Source of the DNA: Paramacrobiotus metropolitanus
Taxonomy: Eukaryota > Tardigrada > Eutardigrada > Parachela > Macrobiotidae
Assembly: GCF_019649055.1 (NCBI RefSeq)
Contig: NW_026570262.1
Span: 930,001 to 994,000, forward strand
Direction of reading: 5' to 3'
DNA: 64,000 nt
Each line of letters opens with the position of its first letter. The stretch's first letter is position 1. Below the pieces are notes generated by a model. It searched no databases, was not told the DNA's origin, and worked only from the letters and a program-made list of their open reading frames with translations. This document shows positions 42,499 to 54,800 of the stretch, in pieces. Both the position numbers and the translations under genes were made by a program.

Positions 42499-42873
42499 CT
42501 ATTTGGAGGAATCTGCTTGCGTGATTGTATCTCCAATGTCCTTAAGTGGCCCGATCATATCAATCTTTGACCGGCACAACACAACAATATTTATCGCTCT
42601 GCCGTATTGGTAGCTGAAAGCCAACCGACCGGAAATGGAAATGGCCGACGAGGAAGAACAGGCCAGTTTATCATTGTAAGTGATCTTCTTGTGCGGCTGA
42701 CTAAACGACCACTCACAGTAAAACAACGGCTTCCACTGACGGACGGCAGTAGCCGCCCATGACGCTGGATAGCCATCCAGTTTAATGTACTCGTTCCCGG
42801 TACTTCCGGTCATAGGAAAATTAATTTCCTGTCCACTACACCCGCTATTAGTCTGTCCATTAATTTTCTCCCT
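42499..42873 (-). CDS. candidate exon, unrecognised extracellular-like protein
   Basis: A 125-codon open stretch following a possible acceptor (cgtag at 42876-42874). It reads NSGCSGQEINFP, then YPASWAATAVRQWKPLFYCE, then GRLAFSYQYGRAINIVVLC, and ends in a stop at 42499. The four Cys and beta-strand-like pattern could be a CUB-like domain. The INIVVLCRSK portion also resembles part of ANF-receptor ectodomains. Neither assignment is secure, and no partner exon was identified. Confidence 0.22.
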   Translation of the reverse strand, partial: REKINGQTNSGCSGQEINFPMTGSTGNEYIKLDGYPASWAATAVRQWKPLFYCEWSFSQPHKKITYNDKLACSSSSAISISGRLAFSYQYGRAINIVVLCRSKIDMIGPLKDIGDTITQADSSK

Positions 42874-43508
42874 CTACGCACTGCCTGAATGACCCTACAA
42901 ATCAGCGTAAAAGCCTTAGCTCACTGTGGTTATGGTCAACATTACGGTGTTTCGCTTGCGGGTGTTCTACCTGCAATTTTTCGTAAATACTTCAACCTAC
43001 AATTCTTACCAACCGAAGAAATTAACAACCGGAAAAGTAGCCCAATTTACTCTCCCGAATATTGTGCGCTTTATGTCAGACAGTGGATAATGACAGCTTG
43101 TTCACATAACGTACTAAAAACGAGGGAGGCGGCATACATGCTGTCTTTACATGTGTATTAAGAAATCGATCGAGCGGAAACCTTACAATAAATTGTGTAT
43201 AATAATGCAACGACGGCCGGAGATATCCTCTAACTAACAAAATTAAACATTGTTAGCGCTTTAGTAATTCAATCATTTCTCCACGTCTCAGATGGCGCCT
43301 GTCGTGAGAACGGTATTGTTCAGTTGACCGTCGTCCGTAACTTGTTGAACACCGCAGAACTGGACATGCCAGGTGGTCATTCATTGTATGCGATGCGAGC
43401 TGGAGTATAATATTATATACGTCTATAGAGTTGGTCGGAAAGAACAATAAATATTCTGTTCTGATATGGTCGGTGATTTTTTATTTGTATTGCATGGGCA
43501 CATAAAGG
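42874..43508. other. spacer upstream of ROR
   Basis: Probably holds the ROR promoter and possibly a signal-peptide exon that I could not identify. Open stretches at 42889-43161 (+) and 43253-43447 (-) show no domain. Confidence 0.35.
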
Positions 43509-46500
43509 ATGGATAATATAATATCGTCCAATATGGATAACGCGACCACCGTCACAAGATTGACCACAACCACCACTACAACAACAACACGGATTTCAAG
43601 TAAGTGTTTGCGCGAGTGCAGTATGTGTGTGTTACGTATATGTGCATGTGTAACTCGTCCAGCACGTTCCCAAATGTAATGCTATCCATTTCGGTCACGT
43701 TTTAGCCGTTTGTATATTTATGCACAAATATGTGTTTATGAATAGATTTCCTCTACATTGTGGAGCCACTGGTTAATTTCACCATTAATGCCGGGCGTGA
43801 AGCGCGACTGCGATGTAATGTCCGCGGCAGCCCATCGCCACGATTCCGCTGGTTTAAAAATGAGGCTCCGTTTGAGGGAGAAAAACGAGGCCGCATAACC
43901 ATTAAGAAAGATCACGAGGGATCCAAGTATGTTTTTATGCTGGCTCATGTACACTTGAAATTCCATTCAAGTATTTACGCACATAAGTTATTCGAATATT
44001 TGTAGGATTCGCATTCGAAATTTGGATGTATCCGACACCGGTTACTATCGGTGTGAAGCTTTTAACGGGTTTGACAAGGTGGAAACTACCGGTATTCTCA
44101 AAGTTCTTATGGGTAAGCAATCTGAACTTCGTGCAAGCGTTTAATGCAGCAAGCATGCTTTATTAACAATTTTCCTTATTTTCTTCCCGCTGAATCTTAT
44201 GCACTACACCAGTCATTTTAATTCATGCATATGTGCGTTGTTTACGTAAAAACATTTATCATCAACGAGAAAATCAAAATATGATATTCCCGACAACATA
44301 CCTCTACATAACTATTATAATACAATACCTTGACAGGAAAAGTTAGCTTAGAGAATTTTAAATCTTGTTCATTTTTAGTGCCCGGAAAAGCTTCACTACC
44401 TCTAGATCTGGAAGAAATTGAGCATGAATATGAAGAGCCTACCCATATAACAGAGGAAACGGATAATGCATATACAGCATCCTTTAATATTCGCGCTCCC
44501 GATGTGGCCACTCCCGGTAGTTGTCAGATTTACAAAGGCACAGCCTGCATGAAATTCCTGAAAAATATTACGGTATACATTGGACATGGTCAACATCAGA
44601 ATCATATCGAGGAAAGCTTACTGGCAGCCTTTGCCTCCATACCAAAACACACGGAACTGTCCACGCACTGCACGGAATATGCCGTGCCCTCGCTCTGCTT
44701 TCATATGTTCCCCGTGTGCGATGAAGGAACCACGAAAAAACGACCTAGAGAATTGTGCCGGTATGCAAGCTGCACAGCATAGACAAATTCCGATAAAAAG
44801 CATAGTAGTGTAAAACGAAATTATTTGCTTAGAAAACTAATAATTAACACAATTTGCGCAGCCGGTACCTGACATCGTAATAAACAAATTTTTTGAACCG
44901 GGTGAATTTCGTAAGTTTTCTGTTATTTAAATTGTTTTTGTATGTAGAGATGAGTGTGAACTGTTGGAATCGGAAATCTGTCGAAAGGAGTACGCAATCG
45001 CCAACTCTAATCCCATTCTAAAACAGTTCATGCCTGACTGCGATAAACTCCCCATTGAGCAATCACTGGATCATAAGAAGTGTGTACGGCTGGGTTTACG
45101 GCCCTCCAAACAGCCGGCCAGCAAAATAACCAAAGAGGAATGCTACAGTGATGATCATGGCGGCGCCGCGTATTCGGGCATGACCAAGCACTCTGTATCC
45201 GGTGGCGAATGCAAAAAGTGGGACGGCGTCCATCAACCAGATTTCGCACATCATAACTTTTGCCGCAATCCCGGCGGATTACAGTCCCGTCCGTGGTGTT
45301 TTAATGCGAAAACAGATTTGCCTGAGCCATGCAACATCCCCAAATGCGGTGAGTGTTGTCGGTTGCTTTAAGCCGGCACATACGGTTCGAATTTTTTAGG
45401 CATGCACAAAAAGATGCCAGTATTCAGCGGCCTTTATTAATTCAGAAGATTTTGAGTAATTTATTATATGTGCACTAAAAAGGCAGATAAAACAGACAAA
45501 CCTTATATTGCTTTAGAATGCCTGAAAGTATAAATTTCTACTTCGCGTATTTTATTTTTTGATTTCTGTCTCGTTATGCGTAATTATTTTGACTATAGTA
45601 CTATTCATACACACACATTAAATAGAAAAATATCTTAGCTTTCTTTATATCTTATAGAAAAATACCTTTATATGTTATAAAAAAAATTTGATCAGAGAAA
45701 AAACTCTAATTCCCATTGGATTGCAGTTACGCCGTCCACGGATGATATTCCCCTCAGCCTTCTGTACATAATTATCGCCTGTGGAGCACTGTTATTCTTG
45801 ATCGTCTTGATTTCCCTGCTCGTGTGTTGGTGTCGGCGACGTGCGAAGAAGAATGAGCGCAAAGAGGCTTTTAAAGCCAACATTAAAACCAATCCGCTGG
45901 AATTGAATGCCCTGATTCCCAAATACCAGATCCATGGACACGTTCCGGAAATCCAGATGAGCAGTTTGCGCTTTATGGATGTTATGGGGGAAGGCAGTTA
46001 CGGCACACTGGTCTACGCTGGACATTTGACAACGGAAGGCGGCCCCAAAACGGTTATCATTCGTCTGCTGAAAGAGACCGGCACTGTGAAAAACAAACAA
46101 GATTTCCAAAAAGAGGTAATACTCTTAACATTACCTAGTATTGTCTCGAGAATTTTTAATATTGCCTATTGCGTATTCTGAACAGTTAGAAAAATTACTA
46201 TAATGTAACCCGAACAATTATATATAAAAATAGCGCATTGTTATTGCCTTAGTGGTAATTAATGGTTGAATGATTGGCGTTACGTGTGACACTGTTTTTT
46301 TGCAGTTGACTCAATGGGTCGATTTCCGGCATCCTAATGTGACGGCTTTGATTGGCGCTCATACTGAACGGGATCCCTTTTTCATGGTCTTTGAGCACAC
46401 ACTTTTAGGCGATATGCACGAATACGTCCTGGAAACATTAAATAACAGGTGAGGAAGCCGCCCGTGCACAAACATTCACAACAAAATACACCAGTTAATC

Positions 46501-47725
46501 GCATATTTCCAGAAGCGTTACGAGTACGAAGCACCTGGACCCGGGGTCGTATGCGGAAAATCTGCACATGGCCACGCAAGTAGCCGCTGGCCTGGAGTAT
46601 TTAGCGGCCAACTGTTTCGTGCATAAGGATGTGGCGGCTCGCAATTGCTGGGTATATGAAGACGGCCACGTTAAAGTCGCAGATTACGGCATTGGACCAA
46701 CGCGCTATCCAGAAGATTATTCCAGGTGCCAATCATTATGCAATAGTTAAACAGTTTTGTCAATAAAAATTAGATGAAGAAACGTTATAAAATGCGAATA
46801 AAGCATAGTGCTCCTGATTCATTACCCGCTCGATAACGTTTTGAGTAGTGACCTTTCGCACATGAACCGTTTGATTAGTCCTCCAACTGCTTATACTGTA
46901 GTGGATACATATTTTGTGTTGAGCTAGAGTGTAGACTGACAATTACAACGTATTTCCTGGTTAAATTATTGCTTTGTCAGTTAAACACAAGTGACAGTTT
47001 CGCAAAGTTAATACTGATCTTTGTATAGACTTCAGAATCACATCTTGCCAGTACGCTGGATGGCCGCCGAATCAATCAATTACAATCAAATCACCCTGCA
47101 CTCTTCCGTATGGTCGTTTGGTGTGCTCATGTGGGAGATTTGGTCGGAAGGTCGTCAACCGTACTTCGGTTGCTCACTGCAGGAAATCCTGCAGATGATC
47201 CGCACTCGCCAGCTCCTTCCGCAGCCCGATGACTGTCCGGCTCACATTTACGCTCTCATGGTGGAATGCTGGCATGAGAACGCTGTACGCCGTCCTAGTT
47301 TCAAGGAGCTGCACCAGCGCCTGTGGAACTGGGAGCGGGGCCGGGTGGGCCCACTGTCCGGTGGGGATCTGAATAATTCCGGTCGCAGCCGCAGCACCGT
47401 GAGCCAGCACAGTAGCAATGGGCCCAGCAATAACACCGGATCAACCCACATCAGCAACGGATTTCCCATTGCCAATACGGCACAGTTCAACTTCGCGGCA
47501 CCCATAATCCCCAGCTCACCTAATGTTGTCAGCAAATTCTCCACGGATCCTCGACGCCAGATGGGCACGCAAACCGGCGCTAACAGTATTATTCCTCCTT
47601 CACCGCTGCTACGCAATTCGTCTGCGCTCAATACACCGCAGTTTCGCGGACCACGCTTCGTATCCGCCTTGCCGGCATCGTCGCAGCTGCATTCGTTCAA
47701 CATCGACAGGACGACCAACCTGTAA
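43509..47725 (+). CDS. ROR-family receptor tyrosine kinase (likely pseudokinase)
   Basis: Exons: 43509-43599, 43746-43926, 44006-44112, 44379-44760, 44948-45348, 45727-46115, 46306-46448, 46513-46725, 47029-47725; 867 residues, all phases agree. Domain order is that of ROR: Ig (LRCNVRGSPSPRFRWFKNEA to DTGYYRCEAFNG), Frizzled Cys-rich domain (CQIYKGTACMKF to RDECELLESEICRKEY), kringle (CYSDDHGG to PWCFNAK), membrane span (LLYIIIACGALLFLIVLISL), kinase, Ser/Asn/Pro-rich tail. RORs are Wnt5-type receptors acting in planar polarity and neurite growth. Kinase motifs are altered: Gly loop GEGSYG kept, beta-3 Lys replaced by Arg (TVIIRLLKE), catalytic loop HKDVAARNC, and DFG changed to DYG. No signal peptide is encoded in the first exon found (Thr-rich, MDNATTVTRL), so an upstream exon is probably missing; the start is uncertain (43509 or 43533). 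Confidence 0.92.
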
Positions 47726-47944
47726 ACCTTTTTTTCTGGTTTCTTACATTTAATAGCGATTTTCTGAGTCCCTCCTGTTTTGTTTGAGAAAGAACACGCA
47801 ATCGATACAAGACTGAAAATACAAAATTTATAAACAGGTCCAATGTATACTATTATTGACTAGGAAGATTATTCCTTGGTTAGTCACATGTCATTGTGAA
47901 ATCCCAAGTTGAAAGTAACAATCACGGTCCGGGTTGCTTATAAA

Positions 47945-47950
47945 AATAAA
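47945..47950 (+). terminator. poly(A) signal of ROR
   Basis: AATAAA 220 bp after the ROR stop codon and only 18 bp before the Hook stop on the other strand, so the two 3' UTRs probably overlap. Confidence 0.5.
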
Positions 47951-47967
47951 CCAAATTGAAAGAAAGA

Positions 47968-50900
47968 TCACTGCCTTAAAGATCTCGACGATCCGCGAGG
48001 GGAAGATATACGATAAGCACTGGCAACGGAATTCTGCGCACGAGTCGACGGATTAACTGGGGGCCCAACAGCGTTTCGCTGAGTATCGAGAAAGGTCGAC
48101 GGTTTAGAACGATCATCCGCAGATGTCCCAAATAGACACGTATAACTCCCTTGTTGTGCCAATTTCAGTTCCTGTAAATCGAAAAAAGAAACTCCAGCGA
48201 CCAGTAAGGTACATCAAAATGAAGGGTTACCAGTTTCGCACCAACCATCAAAATAACAGATTTACATTAAGTACACGTACGAGCACAGATACAAACATTG
48301 TACAATAAATAAGTACCGAAATATACGAGGTTTTCGTCTTGACTGTACGAGTGCGAACAGCTTTTTGTATATTAAACATTCAAAGAATGCGACTATACAA
48401 TCCAACCATAAAAAAAGCTAGATCGGTTTCAATATAAAAGATATTTTAAAGAAAATTTTAACAAATCTTACCCTTTGGTACCACGCCGCAGTCATCATTT
48501 CCTGCTGCCTTGAGTAATGGCGACGCAAGAAATCCACTTCCCGCTAAAAATTACAATCGTTTCAGTTTAAGAGTGCTAAGTAGGTTAAAAACACGTGCTA
48601 TCTCTGCTAAAATTACAAACATCTGATACCTCCAAAGTCCTAATATGTTCATCGCGTTGCGCTAGAATCTTATCAAATTCTTCGTTGCCACCTTCTGCTC
48701 CTTGCTGGATGTCATCTTGCTGACGCAACGAATATATGTTGTGCTGCAAAAATTAATCAGTTTTTCAAAATGGCTGTGGTCAGTTTTCACACATACTCAT
48801 ACTGAGCGAAAGTGAGAATGCTCACCTCCAGTTCTTTAATGCGCTCTTCTTTTTCCTTCAAAATTTTACCAACCTCAGATAATTCATCATCTTTAACGCC
48901 GTTTAACATTTTGCCGTTTGGCTTTATCTCGAGCTCGGTATCTGGTCCGTCTATTTTTATCCCGGATTTTTCAAGGGCATTTTGCTCCACTCGCTGCTGT
49001 TTGAGTAAGTCCAGTTCATTTCGGAGCTGACTGTTTTCTGCTTGGAGTTTTTCTCTAAAAAAAGAGTTGCATGAAATATTTTTGTATTCAAAGGTATTAT
49101 TAAGCAGGCTTAGAGATAAATACTTCTGAAAGGAAGCCCTGCGCACTCATTACCTGGAATACGATGATTCCATTTCAAATGAAAGGCTGTCATGCAAAGG
49201 AACGAAGCCGCTTTCGGAATCTTGTCTTGTCATTCCCTTCTCTGACTCTAGTAGCTATAAATTTTTTATCCAATTAGTTGACCGCCAACATTGCGTAAAG
49301 ACGCTTCAACTGTCAAAAGCGACAGGTTAACCTTGTTGCGGCGATCCAGCTGCAAAATCTGATCTTGAAGATCTTGGATTTCCTGTTGAGCAGCCTGTAG
49401 CCGCTTTTGTGTTAACTTGACGTTTTGCTGCTGGTCATCCATGTCTTTGTTCCGTTGGTCAGACGCGGCAACCATGACTAAAACCCTCGAAATTTCCTAT
49501 TTCAAAAAAATTAAACGAGGGAATCAGTCAAACAAGAAGAGATCTTCAAACCTTGTCAAAACATATTATGGCTTGGAATACTGAATTAAAACGAAATCCA
49601 TTCCTGCTTACGCATCGATCGGAAAATTATAAAATAGTACGGTTCCGCACCTGCTCTAAATCGGAGTTCTTTTTTGCCAGCTCGTTGTTCCTGCTCTCTG
49701 TACTTTTTAAACGCTCCCGAATGTCTCCGATTTCATCTAAGATAATAATTAATACCATTCCCACAAAATATTCTCTGGGACAAAGATATCAGTGCTCACG
49801 GAGCACATACCCATTTTTCGTCGGTACATTTTCGCTTCCTGCTCAAATTTTGACAAGGAATTTGCTGTTTGCTTCCATTCTTCCAGCTCATCTCGTAATT
49901 TGTCCGCTTCGGCAGTCCGCCGTTTGGACTGCTCCCCGTCAACTATGGCTGTTGCCAGTTGGTCCTGCAGCTCGTCGCAACGTGCCCGGTATTCATCGCG
50001 CGCTGTCTCGAGTTTGGTCACAGTTTCTTGAAGTATTCTGTTTTCGTTTGTCAGCGTTGAAATTTTCTTGTATCCAGGAGATCTATGGTAATAAAACGAG
50101 TCGACATAACCCGCGATTCCGATCATTGTTGCAGCTACCACACCAGAAACGGCGAGGCTTATCTTATAAAACTGACAAAGGAAAACTTCGTTCTTACAGT
50201 CAATATTATGTCACAACAGCATTATCCCGAAACGTCAAAAAAATTAGCAAACTACCATGCTGACTCCGACCCTTATTAAGTTGACGAAATCAAACTACTT
50301 TCACACAAGAAGCCGCGGTACGCACTGGACTGGTCAGTGTGTTACAAAACATACCGCTCATTTTCAACGTCACTAGCAAGGTCCAATTCATTCTTCAGTC
50401 GAGCATTTAGCATGAGCAACTTCTTCCTCTCGTCATTTAACTGGTTAACCTAAATGATAAGACAAGGTACAATCTTATCTGCATCACATACCAATATGAT
50501 AATCTTACGCACTTCACTGCGTAGCGAACCGCATTTCTCACACCAGTCCAACACATCCACTTTAGAGTCCACCGGCTCCGGTGTCACTAAAGTATCGCCA
50601 GCGTTCTCCACAGGCATAATTTCCATAATGGCTTTAGAAATCACAAGGGCTACTTCGGGATTAAGCGTGCGCATGTCGTTAATGTATTCTAAAGGAAAAC
50701 ATTTTTTACAACTCTGAAAATCACGAGGAACGTTACAATAATTATATGCACTGCTTACGCTCTTTATCTGGACACACAACGGTGCAGACCAAAACAAGCT
50801 GAAGAATTCTCGTTAACGCCGAAATACCACCTTCCTCAACTAAAACACGGAAGAAAAAAAATTTCAAACTGACATGTACCATGATATCATCCCAACAGGT

Positions 50901-52047
50901 AATACACCTACTATCTTCCGTGATTCTCTTTACACTTTCATCGGGAAGGAGAGAACTTTTCCGGTTCTGTCTCTTATCGGAAATATATTCTAACATGCGA
51001 TCCTCAAGGTCCCGGAGAAAAAACAACTGCAAGCAACTAGTATCGTTAATGATTGTAAATTTACTGGCAACCGTAACACGAGAGGCAGATCTGCGACAAA
51101 AATAAATGTGATGACGAATTCAACATAGGACAAGTTATTCTTCAAATAAAATGCTATCGCAGCATTTGTGATCTATCCAACCAATACTCGTACCTTAAAA
51201 TGGTTCATCAATAATATTACAGAATACAGAGTATACACACTTTTTCTCATTTCGGAAATTCATACTAGTGATCAGTGATCACTAGTATGAATTTCCGAAA
51301 TGAGAAAAAGTGTGTATAGTATGGTATGGTTTGCTGGATGAGTATGGTTTGCTGATCACTAATCAGCCAACCATACTCATCCAGGATACGAATACAATAT
51401 ACCCATAACTTTTATTTTTCATCAGTTAATAAGTAAAAGAGCAAAAGTATCGAGATGATTTTTTAAAACGAAACTTACTTTGTCTTCCATGCTAGCAGGA
51501 ACACTAATGCTTGAAAAAAATTCGCTGTCTCTAAAACAAAAAAAAATCCAACTTGTATTCCTCGTTCGACCGCGCAAAAAACCATCAAAAAATATGGGAT
51601 GCATATACCTATCATTCAGCAAATCAGCCTAACACGTTTACACAGGTGAAAAATGCTCTGCAATTTAGTACACAGACTACAGTTCCATCAAGAGCTTACA
51701 CAGACTCCAACATCTCCACAAAAGCTTCTCCATCCAAAAGATCTTCCACGGACTCGCACTGCTTCTGAAGGGCCAGAGTCTGAAACTACATAAAAGGCAC
51801 TTATAAAAATAACAGAATAATTATAAATCCTATTCGAAGTCAGCTGAACTGGGAAAACGTCATTTGCAAACAGCAGACTGTCACCATAAACGTGTCTATC
51901 GCAAGTTCGTAACCCCTAAATTATAAATATATTCACAAACATTTCGTTTTATACGTGTAACACAGGATACGATCTTACCCATCGGAATAACTGTGCACCA
52001 TCCTCTTCCATGTCAAGCCGCAGTATATTCCCGTCCACTTCGCTCAT
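47968..52047 (-). CDS. HOOK: Hook-family microtubule/dynein adaptor
   Basis: Fifteen exons: 52047-51979, 51785-51700, 51530-51479, 51026-50912, 50839-50759, 50688-50492, 50449-50355, 50082-49811, 49736-49641, 49477-49332, 49254-49154, 49054-48826, 48743-48630, 48543-48472, 48171-47968; 642 residues, phases consistent throughout. The N-terminal Hook domain (about residues 15-170) has LFRWFQTLALQ, LTRILQLVLVCTVVCPDKEQ and ALVISKAIMEIM. A long coiled coil follows (NENRILQETVTKLE, EAKMYRRKMDEIGDIRERL, LQAAQQEIQDLQDQIL). The end has EMMTAAWYQR, matching the family's VSAWYNM block. Hook proteins link cargo to dynein-dynactin and endosomal complexes in the cytoplasm. The gene is shorter than human HOOK1-3 (about 720). 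The second and third Hook-domain exons are divergent, so their borders (51785-51479) are less certain. Confidence 0.9.
51233..51317. repeat. perfect 42-bp palindrome in a Hook intron
   Basis: Positions 51233-51274 are exactly the reverse complement of 51276-51317, with a single base between. It lies in the 452-bp intron between Hook exons 3 and 4. The arms begin atacacactttttctcattt. Confidence 0.9.
51334..51384. repeat. second inverted repeat, 23-bp arms
   Basis: ctggatgagtatggtttgct and three following bases at 51334-51356 pair with 51362-51384 with one mismatch, around a 5-base loop. It sits 17 bp after the larger palindrome in the same intron. Confidence 0.8.
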
Positions 52048-54800
52048 TGTGGAATACTACTGTTGTATATTTTTTAGATGCACAGAATTGACAGAAAGAT
52101 TCAATGTTACCACAGGTATTCCAGTAGCTTCAGGCAGCTGAAAGTGCGTTATTAGGCTGTAAAGGCAAATTTCCTGAACTAAAATAAGTCGTGCAGACTG
52201 ATTTATCAATGAAACTTCGGCAACGAAAGTTTTTAAGTTTGGCAACCTTGCAATGGTGCTCGCAGACGAGCAGCAGCAGCACCACTTCCGTAGAATATTA
52301 TAATATATGTATTTACGTTATCCGGTAATGGTATCGCACAGACTCACAGTTGTCCATCTGTTCTCGTGACGTACTTACTACCTGCTGTATGACATCGACA
52401 TAATTGTAGCACCTCGCTTTGCTCGGTGCAGAATGTAGAAGTAGAACAGCACTAATTTATACTCAAAAGCTGTTGACGAAAACAATAATTTCAACAGAAT
52501 AAAAATTCCAAAAACATTCCAATAGTATAAAACCACGTTTTACAGTACTCACTTCAAGTAAATTACTTGAAATCAAGTAAGTATATTTTTTCCTATGATT
52601 TTTCCAGTTTCCACCGTCCGAGCCGACACAGTTGCAATATAGACACTCATACAGTACTTAAAATTTTGCGTCCTATGAGCTGATGCCGGCTACATTACGG
52701 AAACAAATATTCAGTTTAAAAACAATGGAAATTTATTGTAAAGCAGACACCTACGTACATATTAAATCTGCAAAAGTGCAAATCAGTGCAGTAGCGTTCT
52801 ACGTCACAGCTAGCGCTTAGCGTTAAAGCGGTGGACGGTTATATTGATTTTTTTAACCAGCTTCCGATGTGGTAACAGTTCAAGCGTTTAGCGGCGGCTC
52901 AACTCATAGTCAGTTTCCATCGATTCCGTTTTTGCAGTACTTCTATAGGATGTAATAACTGATAACCTGGCAGTCCTGTTGGTATTGGCCGGTGTAGCCG
53001 AAGTCCTACACAATAGTTATGGGCACCTTCGCTCTTTTCCGCTTTTCCTTGGCGTCAGTCATCACGCAGCTTCTCATAAGGATGGTTTCGGATATCTACA
53101 AAAATAATATTCCCAGTGGATGGGGAAGGGACTTTTGCGCCCAGTTTAAAAGTCGCTTTACGTTTTACAATGAACAGTGTATTACTTAATAGTAAGAAGA
53201 ATGATAGTTTGGGTGGTCGCTGGTCAGAGTGGTCACTGGTCACTAACTGAACTTGCCTTCCCACTGCCTTACCAGTTACCACAGCCGTGGCTCACCGTCG
53301 ATTATTTTGTTGCAAGACAGACGGCGGCCGCTTCGTAGTGATTCTTCCCACGCCAACGCCGTCAGGCGTCATGCTTTATGGCTCAACGCATGGCGTACGG
53401 CCGCGGCTTAGCTGTGTACGCACATCGATTTGAGGCTTTGATCCCGTACATACATACAGTGCACTTCGCATTTTCTTTTCGTTTGGTTACAGAGGTTACT
53501 TTACTTAATGGTTTAATATGCGCAGGTAGTGCGCGAATTGGTTTTGAGCATTTGATAACAACGCTGCAAACAATTTTCTAGAGAGAAAAATGCTTAAATA
53601 AAAATGTTGTTATTGTATTGTCCCTAAATAATCTGCAGTTGGATTGGTTCTGCTTGGGATCAATGTAAGTGTGTTTGTGACGGGATGCGTAGGTTTTCGA
53701 ATTTTCGACAGACGACAACCACTTGCAGACAGCCTGCGCCATCCAGGGACTTCATAGATCTGGAATTCCTGATGCCTGGTTCTATGCTTTGCATCAGGAA
53801 TTCATATAGAATTCGTAAGATAGTAGTAAGAGTCAGAGTGAAGAGTATGTTCCTTTCTACTTTCTAAAACACCGTAGGTTTCTTTGGCAAATACTTCGAG
53901 TCGTACATGTCAAATGTCAATGTACAGATAGCATTACACTTTACAGTATTAACAACTTATGGAGCGTTGTTAGTCAGGTTTGATGTGTTACTATTATCGC
54001 TGACACCTATGAAAATTGTTTATTTCATGTAAGTAACTTCTTTAATTATTATTACTTGAAAATTGTTAACGGACTAAGGCTGAACAACTTAAGAGTAATT
54101 TTTCTGCATTTAGAGCGGATGGAACATATTTTTGTGTTTGTAACTTACCGAAGCTGAAATGATTTAGCCACTAGAGCTTGGTCGTTTGGGTTGCTTCCGC
54201 TGTGGCGGCTGTGCACTGTGCAGAACCCCAATGATTAAAGTTTTTACTTTACAGAATGTACATACTTGAACAAAGAAACTAATGTACAGATATATTACGT
54301 TTTTAATAATATGTTCGTGTTAGGTTCACGTGCTTGTAGTTTTCTTAAGAGATTTTTTTCATCTAAGTTTTGAATAGCCTGAATGAAATGGAAGTTACTG
54401 AAATGGCTTATTATTGCAACTACACTGATAGTTAAATATCTTAAATTGTTCAGGTTGTTAATTGTATTATTACGAAGTCAGTGGTTACTGATTGCATTAT
54501 GATTATTGTAACTCTGTGAGTGAGGACCTAATGGTGGAAAACTTTTATCGGTTATATTTACGACGCTTCGGTGCTGTAGTGCGAAATGTTCATAATCACA
54601 CCACAGGCCCACAATAACATCTCAGAATTGGTGTTTGTGTAGGTTTGGGTATTTGTTTTTGAACATTAAACTATCAGATACGGGTTACGAACTGTGCAGT
54701 TCACTGGCGCGGCAGTGCCGTGATAGCTGTAACATTGGAACACATTTTCTTGCAGATTTCTCATCCTTATGCAGCAAGGCTTTAATTCCGACTTAACACC
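52048..54800. other. divergent intergenic region between Hook and Raf
   Basis: Must contain both promoters. A small hairpin, ggaattcctgatgc / gcatcaggaattc, lies near 53762-53810. Open stretches at 53055-53282 (-) and 53378-53581 (+) have no recognisable content. Non-coding 5' exons are possible but not visible. Confidence 0.4.

Noticed and set aside
47248-47718. 156-codon minus-strand ORF over the ROR tail
   Set aside because: Shadow of the ROR Ser/Asn/Pro-rich C-terminus.
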